Shown: positions 1 through 7,271 of the stretch, one piece after another | Layout: every line of letters starts with the position of its first letter | How positions within the stretch are numbered: the first letter of the stretch is position 1 | Origin: Porticoccaceae bacterium | Lineage (GTDB): Bacteria > Pseudomonadota > Gammaproteobacteria > Pseudomonadales > Porticoccaceae | Direction: 5' to 3' | Assembly (NCBI GenBank): GCA_003491845.1 | Contig: DNBN01000033.1 | Span: 1 to 11,382, forward strand | DNA: 11,382 bases | Position numbers and translations under genes: made by a program | Notes under the pieces: model-generated | The model's database searches: none | Told to the model about the DNA's origin: nothing | Seen by the model: only the letters and a program-made list of their open reading frames with translations

Positions 1-965
1 GTTTGAAAATGCCATTTATAGATACCGGTGCTTGCGTCCACAGCAACAATGGATGATAAAAATAGGTTATCTCCTTTACCACTGTCCCGGACATCTCGAT
101 TCCATGGAGAGCCATTGCCAACACCGAAAATAACATTGTCGTTCACCTCATCATAGACAATAGAATCCCATACCGTGCCACCACCACCGTCGGTAGTCCA
201 TGCCCCTTCATCACCCCAAGTGAGGTTACCAATCTCACGCAGTGCATCATCAGAGACGGCTCCATCAGGCTGCTTATTGGGGTTCGGTACTGTATAAAAG
301 CGCCAGACTAACTCGCCTTGATCGGCTGAATAGGCTGAAAGATAACCGCGCACACCTAGTTCGGCTCCGCCGTTGCCTATTAGTACGTTACCTTTGACTA
401 CACGCGGCGCACCTGTGATGGTATAAGGTTTAGACTGATCCACTGTAATTGTGCTCCAAACCAGCTCGCCTGTGGCCGCATCAAGTGCTTCTAAGCGTCC
501 ATCGATGACACCAAGATATATCTTGCCTTGCCATACAGCAACGCCTCGATTGACTACATCACAACAGGCCTTGACGCCAACCGCTCGATCGACCTGTGGA
601 TCATAGATCCAGAGCTCTGTACCGGTTCTCGCATCCAATGCGTGAACCACAGACCAAGCTGAGGTGACATACATAACACCATCCACGACAATTGGCGTAG
701 ATTCTACGCCTCGCGCTGTAGCCAAGTCATAGGTCCAGGCCACACCTAATTGATCGACATTAGTTGTGTTTATCTGATTTAGTCTTGAGTGCCTCTGCTC
801 GTCATAGGTACCACCGTAGGTTAGCCATTCCTCTGGTGTTGCTGCGGCGTTAAGCAAACGCGTAGAATCTACATCTGCAAATTTCAAGGCTTTATTTTCG
901 CAGGATGAGAGAATTAGAGAGGTGATTATAGCTAATAAAAAGGCCATAGATTTTCGATGTATCAT
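1..965 (-). CDS. PQQ-dependent alcohol dehydrogenase, lipoprotein type, 3' end outside window
   Basis: The first 321 residues of a quinoprotein dehydrogenase of the methanol/ethanol family, which oxidises alcohols in the periplasm using PQQ. Visible are a lipoprotein signal (hydrophobic segment, then LSSC with Cys22), the family N-terminus EEWLTYGGTYDEQRHS (residues 45-60), beta-propeller blade motifs such as ALDARTGTELW (109-119), the vicinal cysteine pair Cys134-Cys135 that forms the disulfide next to PQQ, Glu202 in GNGGAELGVRGY as the likely metal ligand, Trp266 in the GGGGTVW motif, and Asn284 in GNGSPW. The catalytic Asp should lie about a dozen residues beyond the edge, so calcium versus lanthanide use and any fused cytochrome c domain cannot be judged. 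The ATG at 965 has GAGGG eight bases upstream (974-978). It is divergent from the acyl-CoA ligase. Family assignment is secure; the alcohol substrate is unknown. Confidence 0.93.
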   Translation of the reverse strand, partial: MIHRKSMAFLLAIITSLILSSCENKALKFADVDSTRLLNAAATPEEWLTYGGTYDEQRHSRLNQINTTNVDQLGVAWTYDLATARGVESTPIVVDGVMYVTSAWSVVHALDARTGTELWIYDPQVDRAVGVKACCDVVNRGVAVWQGKIYLGVIDGRLEALDAATGELVWSTITVDQSKPYTITGAPRVVKGNVLIGNGGAELGVRGYLSAYSADQGELVWRFYTVPNPNKQPDGAVSDDALREIGNLTWGDEGAWTTDGGGGTVWDSIVYDEVNDNVIFGVGNGSPWNRDVRDSGKGDNLFLSSIVAVDASTGIYKWHFQ

Positions 966-1053
966 TATAACTACCCTCTAATTTTTATATTTGTAATCAC
1001 GAATCTAACATATTCAATGCGTTTTGGGCATAAAAATCCATAAGCATGCCTTT

Positions 1054-1073
1054 TCATCAAGTGGTGTTGATGA
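1054..1073. promoter_or_regulatory. Candidate operator: perfect dyad TCATCAA-N6-TTGATGA
   Basis: Seven-base perfect inverted repeat arms separated by six bases. Its centre is about 98 bp from the dehydrogenase start and 136 bp from the ligase start. It is not followed by a T-run, so it does not look like a terminator. Inner half-sites ATCAA-N6-TTGAT are the reverse of the FNR arrangement (TTGAT-N4-ATCAA), so FNR is not indicated. The binding protein is unknown. Confidence 0.4.
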
Positions 1074-1101
1074 TTACGCACCCTAATAAAATTATTACAT
1101 T

Positions 1102-1119
1102 GTTAAGCACTGACTTAAC
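1102..1119. promoter_or_regulatory. Candidate operator: perfect dyad GTTAAG-N6-CTTAAC
   Basis: Six-base perfect inverted repeat arms with a six-base spacer, just upstream of the proposed promoter of the acyl-CoA ligase. Its centre (1110.5) lies about 60 bases before the predicted transcription start, a position often used by activators. Its arms differ from those of the neighbouring dyad, 47 bp away centre to centre, so two different regulators or two unrelated sites are possible. Confidence 0.4.
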
Positions 1120-1135
1120 TATTGGCATGTGCATG

Positions 1136-1164
1136 TTGTCTATGGTGCTCCTTTGGGCAATAAT
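1136..1164 (+). promoter_or_regulatory. Possible sigma-70 promoter of the acyl-CoA ligase
   Basis: TTGTCT (1136-1141, four of six matches to TTGACA) is followed after 17 bases by AATAAT (1159-1164, five of six matches to TATAAT). A start near 1171 would give a leader of about 29 bases ending in the AGGGG ribosome binding site. The -35 match is weak, and an AT-rich region produces such matches by chance. Confidence 0.35.
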
Positions 1165-1199
1165 CTATTCTCAGATAAAAACAATAACTAGGGGTATCC

Positions 1200-2759
1200 A
1201 TGTTTTCTACATCACAACTTATTCGCCGAATTGTGCAGACATCAGGCTCAGAACTTGCGACGGTTGATGGCGAGCGCCAGCAAACGTGGCAACAATATAT
1301 GGATAAGCTTGCCCGATTTGCCGGTGGGTTACAGTCCTTAGGCGTAAAAAAAGGTGACTGTGTTGCGATGCTAGCGCTCAATAGTGATCGCTATTTTGAG
1401 TTTATGTACGGAGTGCCTTGGGCTGGGGGCGTTTTTCAACCGATAAATACCCGACTTGCCGGACCAGAAGTTGTCTATTGGCTAAACGACTCTGAAGCCA
1501 AAGTTCTACTAGTTGACAGTACGTTTGTACCGCTTATTCAACAAATTCGATCCGAGCTTAACTATGTAGAACACTTTATTTTTGTTGATCAAAGCGCAAC
1601 CCCAGACGGCTACAGCTCCTATGACAGTTTAGTTGATCATACTCCAGTTGCCGATGCAGGACGCAAAAATGACGATATTGCAGCACTATTTTATACTGGC
1701 GGCACAACAGGTCGATCTAAGGGAGTCATGCTTACTCATACCAATTTAGTAGCCAATGCACTGCAGTCAGTAGCTGTAATGGATTGTAGTCCGGGAGACA
1801 AAATTTTACATGTTGCTCCGATGTTTCACATTGCTGACGCTTTCTATTGCATGACATCGTTGGTGGTAGGTGGAACTAATTACTTTTTGCCTGGATTTGA
1901 GCCTGTAGCAACTATGAATGGCATTGAGAAATATCAAATTGACCGATTGTTGATGGTCCCTACAATGATCAATATGCTAGTTAATCATCCATCAGTGGGT
2001 GACTTTGACATGAGTGGATTGCGCGCTGTGGCCTATGGCGCATCACCTATGCCAGAGTCCGTCATTAGAAAGGCTCTTCAAGAACTGCCCAATGCTGGAT
2101 TTTATCAAGCCTATGGCCAAACTGAGGCCTCGCCTATTATCACCGTTCTTGACAAGAGTCGGCATACTTTTGAAGGTCCTTTGGCGGGTAAGATTCAGTC
2201 TGCCGGTCAAGCGATCCCCGGTGTTGATATCGCAATTTTTGATGACAATGACCAGTCAGTAGCTAACGGAGTAGTGGGAGAAATTTGTATTCGTGGCGCT
2301 AATGTTATGAAGGGCTACCGCAATATGCCTGAACAGACAAGTAAAGCTATTGTTAACCAGTGGTTACATACTGGTGATGGTGGATACCTTGATGATGAGG
2401 GCTTCGTGTTTATCGTTGACCGCGTTAAAGATATGATTATTTCTGGCGGTGAAAATGTGTATTCCTCTGAAGTTGAAAATGCAATCTACCAATATCCCAA
2501 CGTTAATCAGTGCGCTGTTATTGGTATTCCTAGTGAAAAATGGGGAGAGCAGGTGCATGCTGTAGTGGTGATGAATGAAAATATGACGACTACTGAGGAA
2601 GATATAATGACGTACTGCAGAACACAGATTGCAGGCTTCAAGTGTCCGCGTTCTATTTCCTTCAGACAGGAACCCCTACCACTTTCTGGGGCGGGTAAAA
2701 TTCTTAAAACAGAATTACGAGCGCCATTTTGGGCCAAAGGTGCAAGAAACGTTAACTAA
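1200..2759 (+). CDS. AMP-forming acyl-CoA synthetase (ligase)
   Basis: A 519-residue class I adenylate-forming enzyme that activates a carboxylic acid with ATP and then transfers the acyl group to coenzyme A, expected in the cytoplasm. All core motifs are present: the phosphate loop YTGGTTGRSKG (165-175), YGQTE (305-309), TGD (391-393), the hinge region DRVKDMIISGGENV (407-420), and the C-terminal catalytic lysine in PLSGAGK (Lys500). Length is normal for stand-alone fatty-acid or medium-chain acyl-CoA ligases. The ATG at 1200 follows AGGGG with five bases between. The divergent PQQ dehydrogenase and downstream cupin suggest a carbon-use locus, perhaps activating the acid made from an oxidised alcohol. 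I cannot tell chain length or whether the acid is aliphatic or aromatic, so no gene symbol is given. Confidence 0.93.
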   Translation: MFSTSQLIRRIVQTSGSELATVDGERQQTWQQYMDKLARFAGGLQSLGVKKGDCVAMLALNSDRYFEFMYGVPWAGGVFQPINTRLAGPEVVYWLNDSEAKVLLVDSTFVPLIQQIRSELNYVEHFIFVDQSATPDGYSSYDSLVDHTPVADAGRKNDDIAALFYTGGTTGRSKGVMLTHTNLVANALQSVAVMDCSPGDKILHVAPMFHIADAFYCMTSLVVGGTNYFLPGFEPVATMNGIEKYQIDRLLMVPTMINMLVNHPSVGDFDMSGLRAVAYGASPMPESVIRKALQELPNAGFYQAYGQTEASPIITVLDKSRHTFEGPLAGKIQSAGQAIPGVDIAIFDDNDQSVANGVVGEICIRGANVMKGYRNMPEQTSKAIVNQWLHTGDGGYLDDEGFVFIVDRVKDMIISGGENVYSSEVENAIYQYPNVNQCAVIGIPSEKWGEQVHAVVVMNENMTTTEEDIMTYCRTQIAGFKCPRSISFRQEPLPLSGAGKILKTELRAPFWAKGARNVN

Positions 2760-2764
2760 ATGTA

Positions 2765-2782
2765 GACATACTGCACAATGTC
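2765..2782. repeat. Short inverted repeat GACAT-N8-ATGTC after the acyl-CoA ligase
   Basis: Five-base perfect arms shortly after the ligase stop codon, within the 107-bp gap before the cupin gene. No T-run follows on the plus strand, so it is a poor intrinsic terminator, and read-through into the cupin gene is likely. It may be chance. Confidence 0.2.
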
Positions 2783-2866
2783 GATGTTGAATAAAAACGA
2801 TATGGCGTGGTTTATCTCTGTCTGAATCAAACTGAATTAAGTTGTTTAACTCATAGGAATCTGAAG

Positions 2867-3217
2867 ATGACATGTTTAACTAAACTTTATAATGAGGACG
2901 CAATTGATGCTATTACAGAAGATCTTGATGGTTGGCGAGTGGTAGATGGCCATCCCACAATGAAAACATGGATTTTACATACATCTAATGATGGATCCAT
3001 GATTTCCGGCATGTGGACAGCAACTGAAGGGACTTATCATGCGGTTTACGCAGAATATGAATTTGTTCATCTTATTGAGGGGCGAATTATCATCACTCCC
3101 GATGGTGGAGAGCCTATGCATGTTGGTCCTGGCGATGCTTTTGTGGTCGATGTAGGCTTTAGTGGTACCTGGGAAATTACCGAAGCTGTGGTTAAGCACT
3201 TTGATATTAAGCTGTAA
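2867..3217 (+). CDS. Small single-domain cupin (Cupin_3/DUF861-like)
   Basis: A 116-residue protein made of one double-stranded beta-helix domain. Family signatures are SGMWTATEGTYHAVYAEYEF (47-66), followed by HLIEGRIII (68-76), then GPGDAFVVDVGFSGTWEI (87-104), matching the Cupin_3 pattern seen in EutQ-like and ureidoglycine aminohydrolase-like proteins. The classical metal-binding HxH of motif 1 is absent, as is common in this family, so metal binding and catalysis are uncertain. I chose the ATG at 2867 rather than an upstream GTG at 2807 because AGGA lies eight bases before it (2855-2858) and the family fold begins soon after; the extra 20 residues look non-native. It follows the acyl-CoA ligase on the same strand and may be cotranscribed. 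Precise function is unknown. Confidence 0.82.
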   Translation: MTCLTKLYNEDAIDAITEDLDGWRVVDGHPTMKTWILHTSNDGSMISGMWTATEGTYHAVYAEYEFVHLIEGRIIITPDGGEPMHVGPGDAFVVDVGFSGTWEITEAVVKHFDIKL

Positions 3218-3339
3218 CTGAAGTATTGCGAGTAAGATAAAAAATTTTGCTTATTGCACTGTGATCAGAGAAACGGTGTCTTTAATACGCAACACATAGC
3301 GCTTGGTTTGTCCCTCAGTTGACACTCCTAGCACCTAGC
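3218..3339. other. Convergent intergenic gap without a clear terminator
   Basis: The rightward cupin and leftward recQ converge here, so a bidirectional terminator would be expected. I see only an A/T-rich segment with AAAAAATTTT (3239-3250 area) flanked by weakly complementary GTAAG and CTTAT. It is not a convincing stem with a T-run on either strand. Confidence 0.4.
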
Positions 3340-5190
3340 TCAAAGACCCTTGGTTGCAAAGCGTGAAATTATTTCAATGAAATCGGCACCAAATTTTTCT
3401 AATTTACTCTCTCCGACACCGTTTATTGTAAGTAGCTCAGATCTTGACATTGGCATTACCTCTAACATTTCTTTTAAACTAGCATCATGAAGAATTAGAT
3501 AGGGTGGTACATTGTGTTCCTCGGCGAGATATTTACGACATTCTCGCAACTCCTCCCAGAGTTCTTGATTCTCTGGCGATATCTGAGTTTTTCGATAAGA
3601 GGTTGTCCCCGAGGTCTTTTTTAAGGGTGCTTTTATGTCTTCCTTGCGCAGGTGTAAAAGTTGCTCGCCACGCAGCACTGGTCGGCAAAGAGCGGTCAGT
3701 TGCAGGGCGCTATAGCCTTCGATGTCAACACGCAAAAAACCACGAACAACTAATTGCCGAATAATTGAACGCCATCGACTTTCATGGATGTCACTGCCAA
3801 TACCAAAAGTACTTAGTTGCTGATGACCATGCTGCACAATTTTCTCATTTTCCTTGCCCTGTAGGACATCCATTACGTGTACTACCCCAAATTTCTGCCC
3901 AGTGCGATAAACACACGACAAAACTTTTTGTGCCGCTTCGGTAGCATCCCATGTGACCGGAGGAATTTGGCAATTATCACAGTTGCCACATCGATCTGAC
4001 CCCGTGTCAGCAAAATAATTTAACAGCACCTGACGGCGGCAACTAGTGACCTCACAGAGACCCAGCATGGCGTCTAGTTTGTGCTTTTCAGTGCGTTTAA
4101 ATTGTTCAGAGCCCTCTGATCCTTGGGCCATTTGTTGCAGACGGACAACATCTTGCAAACCATACACCATCCACGCATCTGCGGCTTGCCCATCACGGCC
4201 TGCACGTCCTGTCTCCTGATAATATGCTTCTATACTTTTTGGTAGATCCAGATGCACAACAAAGCGTACGTCTGGCTTGTCTATGCCCATACCAAAGGCT
4301 ATGGTAGCCACGATGATCACAGAATCATCTCTTAAAAATCTATTTTGATGCGTCTGGCGAAGTTGAGCCGGCAGTCCCGCATGATAGGGAAGTGCAGTAA
4401 AGCCTTGCTGTGTTAGCCATTGTGCGGTGTCCTCAACTTTTTTACGCGATAAACAATATACAATACCTGCCTCTTGTTTGCGCCCATGTAAAAAGGCTAA
4501 AAGTTGTTGTTTTGGGTTAGTTTTATTAGTGATAGCGTAGCGAATATTCGGGCGATCAAAGCCACTAATGTAGGATTTTGCATCTGACAATGACAAACGC
4601 TCAATGATTTCTTGGCGTGTACGAATATCCGCAGTGGCGGTAAGTGCAATTCGTGGTACTTTTGAAAATCGTTCAGTCAATACATCTAATGCTAAATAAT
4701 CTACGCGAAAATCATGTCCCCACTGAGATACACAGTGTGCTTCATCAATTGCAAATAAGGCTAGTTTACAGCGGCCTAAGAGGTCCAGGGTACTTAGCTG
4801 TATGAGTCTTTCTGGTGCAATGTAGAGAAGATCTAAGCTGCCGTTAAGCAGATCATGTTCAATATTTTTTTGTTCAGTCACAGAAAGTGTTGAGTTTAAA
4901 AAGGCAGCTTTAACCCCAAGTTGTCGCATGGCATTTACCTGATCTTGCATCAGCGCGATGAGTGGCGAAATAATAATACCAACACCGTCTCTTATTAGAG
5001 AAGGAATTTGATAACAAAGTGATTTCCCGCCTCCGGTGGGCATAAGCACTAACGCATTATGACCGGCACAGAGATTTTCAATGATCTCTGCTTGATGCCC
5101 ACGAAAACTATCATAGCCGTATAGGTTATTAAGGAGGGCCGCTGCTTTTTTCATGGCTAAGCTCTGTTGTCTTGCGTTTAATAAGCTCAC
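3340..5190 (-). CDS. recQ: ATP-dependent DNA helicase RecQ
   Basis: A 616-residue 3'-to-5' DNA helicase of recombination and replication-fork repair. It is colinear with E. coli RecQ (609 residues) from end to end. Motifs: Walker A TGGGKS (52-57), DEAH (149-152), TATAD (184-188), motif [12 protein letters not shown] (325-334), the four zinc cysteines Cys384, Cys401, Cys404 and Cys407 of the RQC region, the winged-helix part (about 410-520), and a complete HRDC domain (about 538-616) with NVPPY (560-564) and [12 protein letters not shown]. The apparent start is GTG at 5190; no Shine-Dalgarno sequence is seen before it. An internal ATG at 5154 (Met13) would still keep the whole helicase core. 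The GTG start gives an N-terminal length like E. coli. It begins 20 bases after the M14 gene stop, so it may be the last gene of that transcript. Confidence 0.97.
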   Translation of the reverse strand: MSLLNARQQSLAMKKAAALLNNLYGYDSFRGHQAEIIENLCAGHNALVLMPTGGGKSLCYQIPSLIRDGVGIIISPLIALMQDQVNAMRQLGVKAAFLNSTLSVTEQKNIEHDLLNGSLDLLYIAPERLIQLSTLDLLGRCKLALFAIDEAHCVSQWGHDFRVDYLALDVLTERFSKVPRIALTATADIRTRQEIIERLSLSDAKSYISGFDRPNIRYAITNKTNPKQQLLAFLHGRKQEAGIVYCLSRKKVEDTAQWLTQQGFTALPYHAGLPAQLRQTHQNRFLRDDSVIIVATIAFGMGIDKPDVRFVVHLDLPKSIEAYYQETGRAGRDGQAADAWMVYGLQDVVRLQQMAQGSEGSEQFKRTEKHKLDAMLGLCEVTSCRRQVLLNYFADTGSDRCGNCDNCQIPPVTWDATEAAQKVLSCVYRTGQKFGVVHVMDVLQGKENEKIVQHGHQQLSTFGIGSDIHESRWRSIIRQLVVRGFLRVDIEGYSALQLTALCRPVLRGEQLLHLRKEDIKAPLKKTSGTTSYRKTQISPENQELWEELRECRKYLAEEHNVPPYLILHDASLKEMLEVMPMSRSELLTINGVGESKLEKFGADFIEIISRFATKGL

Positions 5191-5193
5191 AAA

Positions 5194-5209
5194 TTAACTA
5201 AACTGTTAA
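5194..5209. repeat. Dyad TTAAC-N6-GTTAA in front of recQ
   Basis: Five-base perfect arms fill most of the 20-base gap between the M14 gene and recQ, just upstream of the GTG start. It could be a small operator or RNA stem affecting recQ translation, but the sequence is AT-rich and may be chance. Confidence 0.2.
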
Positions 5210-5210
5210 C

Positions 5211-6149
5211 TTAGGGCGCAAGGGTTCCCCGTAAATAGTCTAAAGCACCGCAAATAGCTGCCACTTGAGCCAAAACACAATTTTCATCGTTAACGTTTGG
5301 ACTATCCGGATACACCTCAGTGGTACTTACATAAGGTGCATCAGAGATAGCTGCACAGAGACCTAAGGCTTTAATCGGATAATTTATAACACCGTGTTGT
5401 TCTATCTGTGTACCTATAAGATAGTTGTTTTCATCGCAAGGTGCGATGTGTGTGACTTTTGCAACAGCATCAATAATGGCTTTTTGAAATGCAGGTTCGG
5501 GTTTTTCGGTGTTACCTACGCCGTAGAAACCATCCGGTATTTCCCATAAATCTTGAATAATGGCATCTCTTGCTTCAAGGGCAGGTCTAAATTCCGAGTT
5601 ATCGGTATCGGTTGTTTCATGTAAATCCATATGGCAGAGGTATTCTATGCCGAGCCCTTCAATATAAGTCATCAGGTGACGACATTCTTCCACTGCAGTA
5701 CCCTTTACAAAAGAACGGTTCGGGTCAATAGCCTGCGAGGTCCAACGGTTAATCGTTTCATAACCCCAAGGACTGATGCAGGGGATGACAACAAAATTGT
5801 ACAGGTCTTTGTAGGCTATTAAAGTGCTTTCTACAAAACGCAGAGCGCCTTGTACTCCACTAGTTTCATAGCCATGGACACCGCCAGTTATTAAGATCGT
5901 GGGTCGGAGCTCTTGCCAATGCTTAGATTTAAAGGCCCATAGACTATATCTGGCAGGATCAGAGGAAAGTGCACCGTATTGTTCGACGGTAAGAATAGAT
6001 GAAAGCTGCTGTTCAATCTTCTCTACTCTGGAAATTACCTGCTCTTGGTACGAGCGTTTAATCGTTTGTTGACTTAACCATATTTTTTTTTCTTGAGATC
6101 CCCAAGGAATACCCGGAGTACCTATGGCACTGTTTCTACTTATTGTCAT
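5211..6149 (-). CDS. M14-family zinc carboxypeptidase / aspartoacylase-like hydrolase
   Basis: A 312-residue zinc hydrolase of the M14 carboxypeptidase and succinylglutamate desuccinylase/aspartoacylase fold. Visible are the zinc motif GGVHGYE (His92, Glu95), the carboxylate-binding pair Asn144-Arg145 in IDPNRSF after SPWGYE, the likely third zinc ligand His177 in HMDLHETTD, and a candidate catalytic Glu278 in STTEVYPDSP. No signal peptide or membrane segment is visible, so it should be cytoplasmic. It would remove a C-terminal residue or an N-acyl group from an amino acid; the sequence does not say which. It starts 14 bases after the asparaginase stop, with only a weak purine-rich ribosome binding site (AAAGAAA), which suggests one transcript. 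Pairing with an asparaginase/isoaspartyl peptidase hints at an aspartate-containing substrate, but that is inference. Confidence 0.85.
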   Translation of the reverse strand: MTISRNSAIGTPGIPWGSQEKKIWLSQQTIKRSYQEQVISRVEKIEQQLSSILTVEQYGALSSDPARYSLWAFKSKHWQELRPTILITGGVHGYETSGVQGALRFVESTLIAYKDLYNFVVIPCISPWGYETINRWTSQAIDPNRSFVKGTAVEECRHLMTYIEGLGIEYLCHMDLHETTDTDNSEFRPALEARDAIIQDLWEIPDGFYGVGNTEKPEPAFQKAIIDAVAKVTHIAPCDENNYLIGTQIEQHGVINYPIKALGLCAAISDAPYVSTTEVYPDSPNVNDENCVLAQVAAICGALDYLRGTLAP

Positions 6150-6163
6150 TTTCTTTGACTCAG

Positions 6164-7231
6164 TTAATTTCGTTGAAAAATTTGCACGAAAGCCTTGTTA
6201 TGTTTATCTATACCAGCGCGGTACATACCTAAGGAATTAAACGAAAATGCAATATTTGCATCCTTATCAACACCAATAACACCACCAGATGCATTCATAT
6301 TTACCAACTTTATTTGAACCACCTCATCTTGGGCAGCTTGTAATGAAATACCTTTGTACGCCACACGAGCACAGATGTCATGAGCCACAGCCGCTCTAAT
6401 AAAGTATTCACCATGCCCCGTGGCTGATATTCCACAAGAGCTGTTATCAGCATAGGTACCTGCACCTATTACAGGGGCGTCACCAATTCGACCAAAACGT
6501 TTGTTTGTCATACCTCCAGTGGATGTACCTGCAGTAATGTTACCTTGTTGATCGATGGCTACAGCACCTACTGTACCTAATTTTTTTTCATCAAATTGAT
6601 ATTTGACTAATAATGGATGCACAGGTTTAGGCGGACGGGTAATAGATGTTTGCTGATCAATAATACGCTCTAGCTGAAGACGCCTACGCTCGGTTTTAAA
6701 ATAGTCATTAGAGACCAGACTAAATCCTTGTTGTTGTGCAAATAACTCAGCACCTGACCCTGCAAGCATCACATGTGGTGATGCATTCATTACACTACGG
6801 GCAAGCTTTATAGGGTTTTTGATATGTCTGACTGAGGCCACAGCACCGGCATTAAGATCACTTCCTTGCATAATAGAGGCATCTAATTCAATGTCGCCCT
6901 GATGATTAAATACAGCGCCATAACCAGCATTAAACAGGGGAGAATCTTCCATTAATGAAATGGCAGCAACTACCGCTTCTGAGCTAGAGCCTCCCTTAAG
7001 TAAAATGGTATGACCACGAGTGACAGCTTCATTTAATACCGCGCGATATTCAGCCTCAAGTTCGTCGCTCATTAACGCTTGTTTAATAGTTCCTGCACCA
7101 CCATGAATTATAATAGCCACAGGCTGATTTGAGATTTCTGGCGTGGCTGAGGCAAGTGTAGTGTCAAATACCATTAGCATTATCAGTAAGCTTTTAATCA
7201 GTAACGCGATGCTTCTGTAAATTGAATTCAT
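6164..7231 (-). CDS. Exported isoaspartyl peptidase / L-asparaginase (plant-type, Ntn-hydrolase)
   Basis: A 355-residue type 2 (plant-type) asparaginase that hydrolyses L-asparagine and beta-aspartyl dipeptides to aspartate. It is made as a precursor that cleaves itself before the nucleophile Thr220 in KLGTVGAVAID. Spacing matches E. coli IaaA: Thr238 in TSTGG, Arg248 and Asp251 in FGRIGDAP, and Thr271 in TGHGE fall at +18, +28, +31 and +51 from the nucleophile. The N-terminal part has HGGAGT (43-48) and FNAGYGAVF (100-108). A signal peptide (residues 1-29, hydrophobic core ending ASA) predicts a periplasmic protein, unlike cytoplasmic E. coli IaaA. I chose ATG 7231 over an upstream in-frame start at 7321 because the latter overlaps the symporter gene and would place 30 extra residues before the signal peptide. 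It follows the symporter by 40 bases. Confidence 0.93.
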   Translation of the reverse strand: MNSIYRSIALLIKSLLIMLMVFDTTLASATPEISNQPVAIIIHGGAGTIKQALMSDELEAEYRAVLNEAVTRGHTILLKGGSSSEAVVAAISLMEDSPLFNAGYGAVFNHQGDIELDASIMQGSDLNAGAVASVRHIKNPIKLARSVMNASPHVMLAGSGAELFAQQQGFSLVSNDYFKTERRRLQLERIIDQQTSITRPPKPVHPLLVKYQFDEKKLGTVGAVAIDQQGNITAGTSTGGMTNKRFGRIGDAPVIGAGTYADNSSCGISATGHGEYFIRAAVAHDICARVAYKGISLQAAQDEVVQIKLVNMNASGGVIGVDKDANIAFSFNSLGMYRAGIDKHNKAFVQIFQRN

Positions 7232-7239
7232 AAAGTAAA

Positions 7240-7247
7240 TCTCGCGA
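7240..7247. repeat. Perfect 8-bp palindrome CTCGCGAG
   Basis: This GC-rich palindrome stands out in the AT-rich 40-base gap between the symporter and the asparaginase, eight bases before the asparaginase ATG. It might be part of a binding site or a small RNA stem at the ribosome binding region. No obvious Shine-Dalgarno sequence other than the GAGA at its edge is visible. Confidence 0.25.
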
Positions 7248-7271
7248 GTTGTGAGAACTGACTTGAATTTC

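Larger units (their letters stand above)
966..1199. promoter_or_regulatory. Divergent control region between the PQQ dehydrogenase and the acyl-CoA ligase
   Basis: The 234-bp AT-rich spacer must hold the start signals for both divergent genes. It contains two separate perfect inverted repeats (listed individually), a plausible rightward promoter, and ribosome binding sites at each end (GAGGG at 974-978 for the leftward gene, AGGGG at 1190-1194 for the rightward gene). I found no convincing promoter for the leftward gene: a TATAAA-like box on the minus strand (984-989) lies too close to the start codon. Short open frames crossing this region look fortuitous. Confidence 0.7.

Noticed and set aside
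1054..1073. FNR box at the first dyad
   Set aside because: The half-sites are in the opposite order (ATCAA then TTGAT) with six rather than four bases between them.
1022..1165. TTTGGGCA repeated at 1023-1030 and 1152-1159
   Set aside because: An 8-base match within a spacer of this size is expected by chance fairly often, and the flanking similarity needs a gap.
1046..1267. Short rightward open frame across the divergent spacer
   Set aside because: It overlaps the start of the acyl-CoA ligase in another frame, resembles no known protein, and spans the likely control region.
2765..2800. Terminator after the acyl-CoA ligase
   Set aside because: The five-base stem has no following T-run on the plus strand.
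2807..2866. Upstream GTG start for the cupin gene
   Set aside because: No ribosome binding site precedes it, and the ATG at 2867 has AGGA at good spacing and matches the family's expected length.
3236..3260. AT-rich segment considered as a bidirectional terminator between the cupin gene and recQ
   Set aside because: The possible arms are short and interrupted by mismatches, and no GC-rich stem is present.
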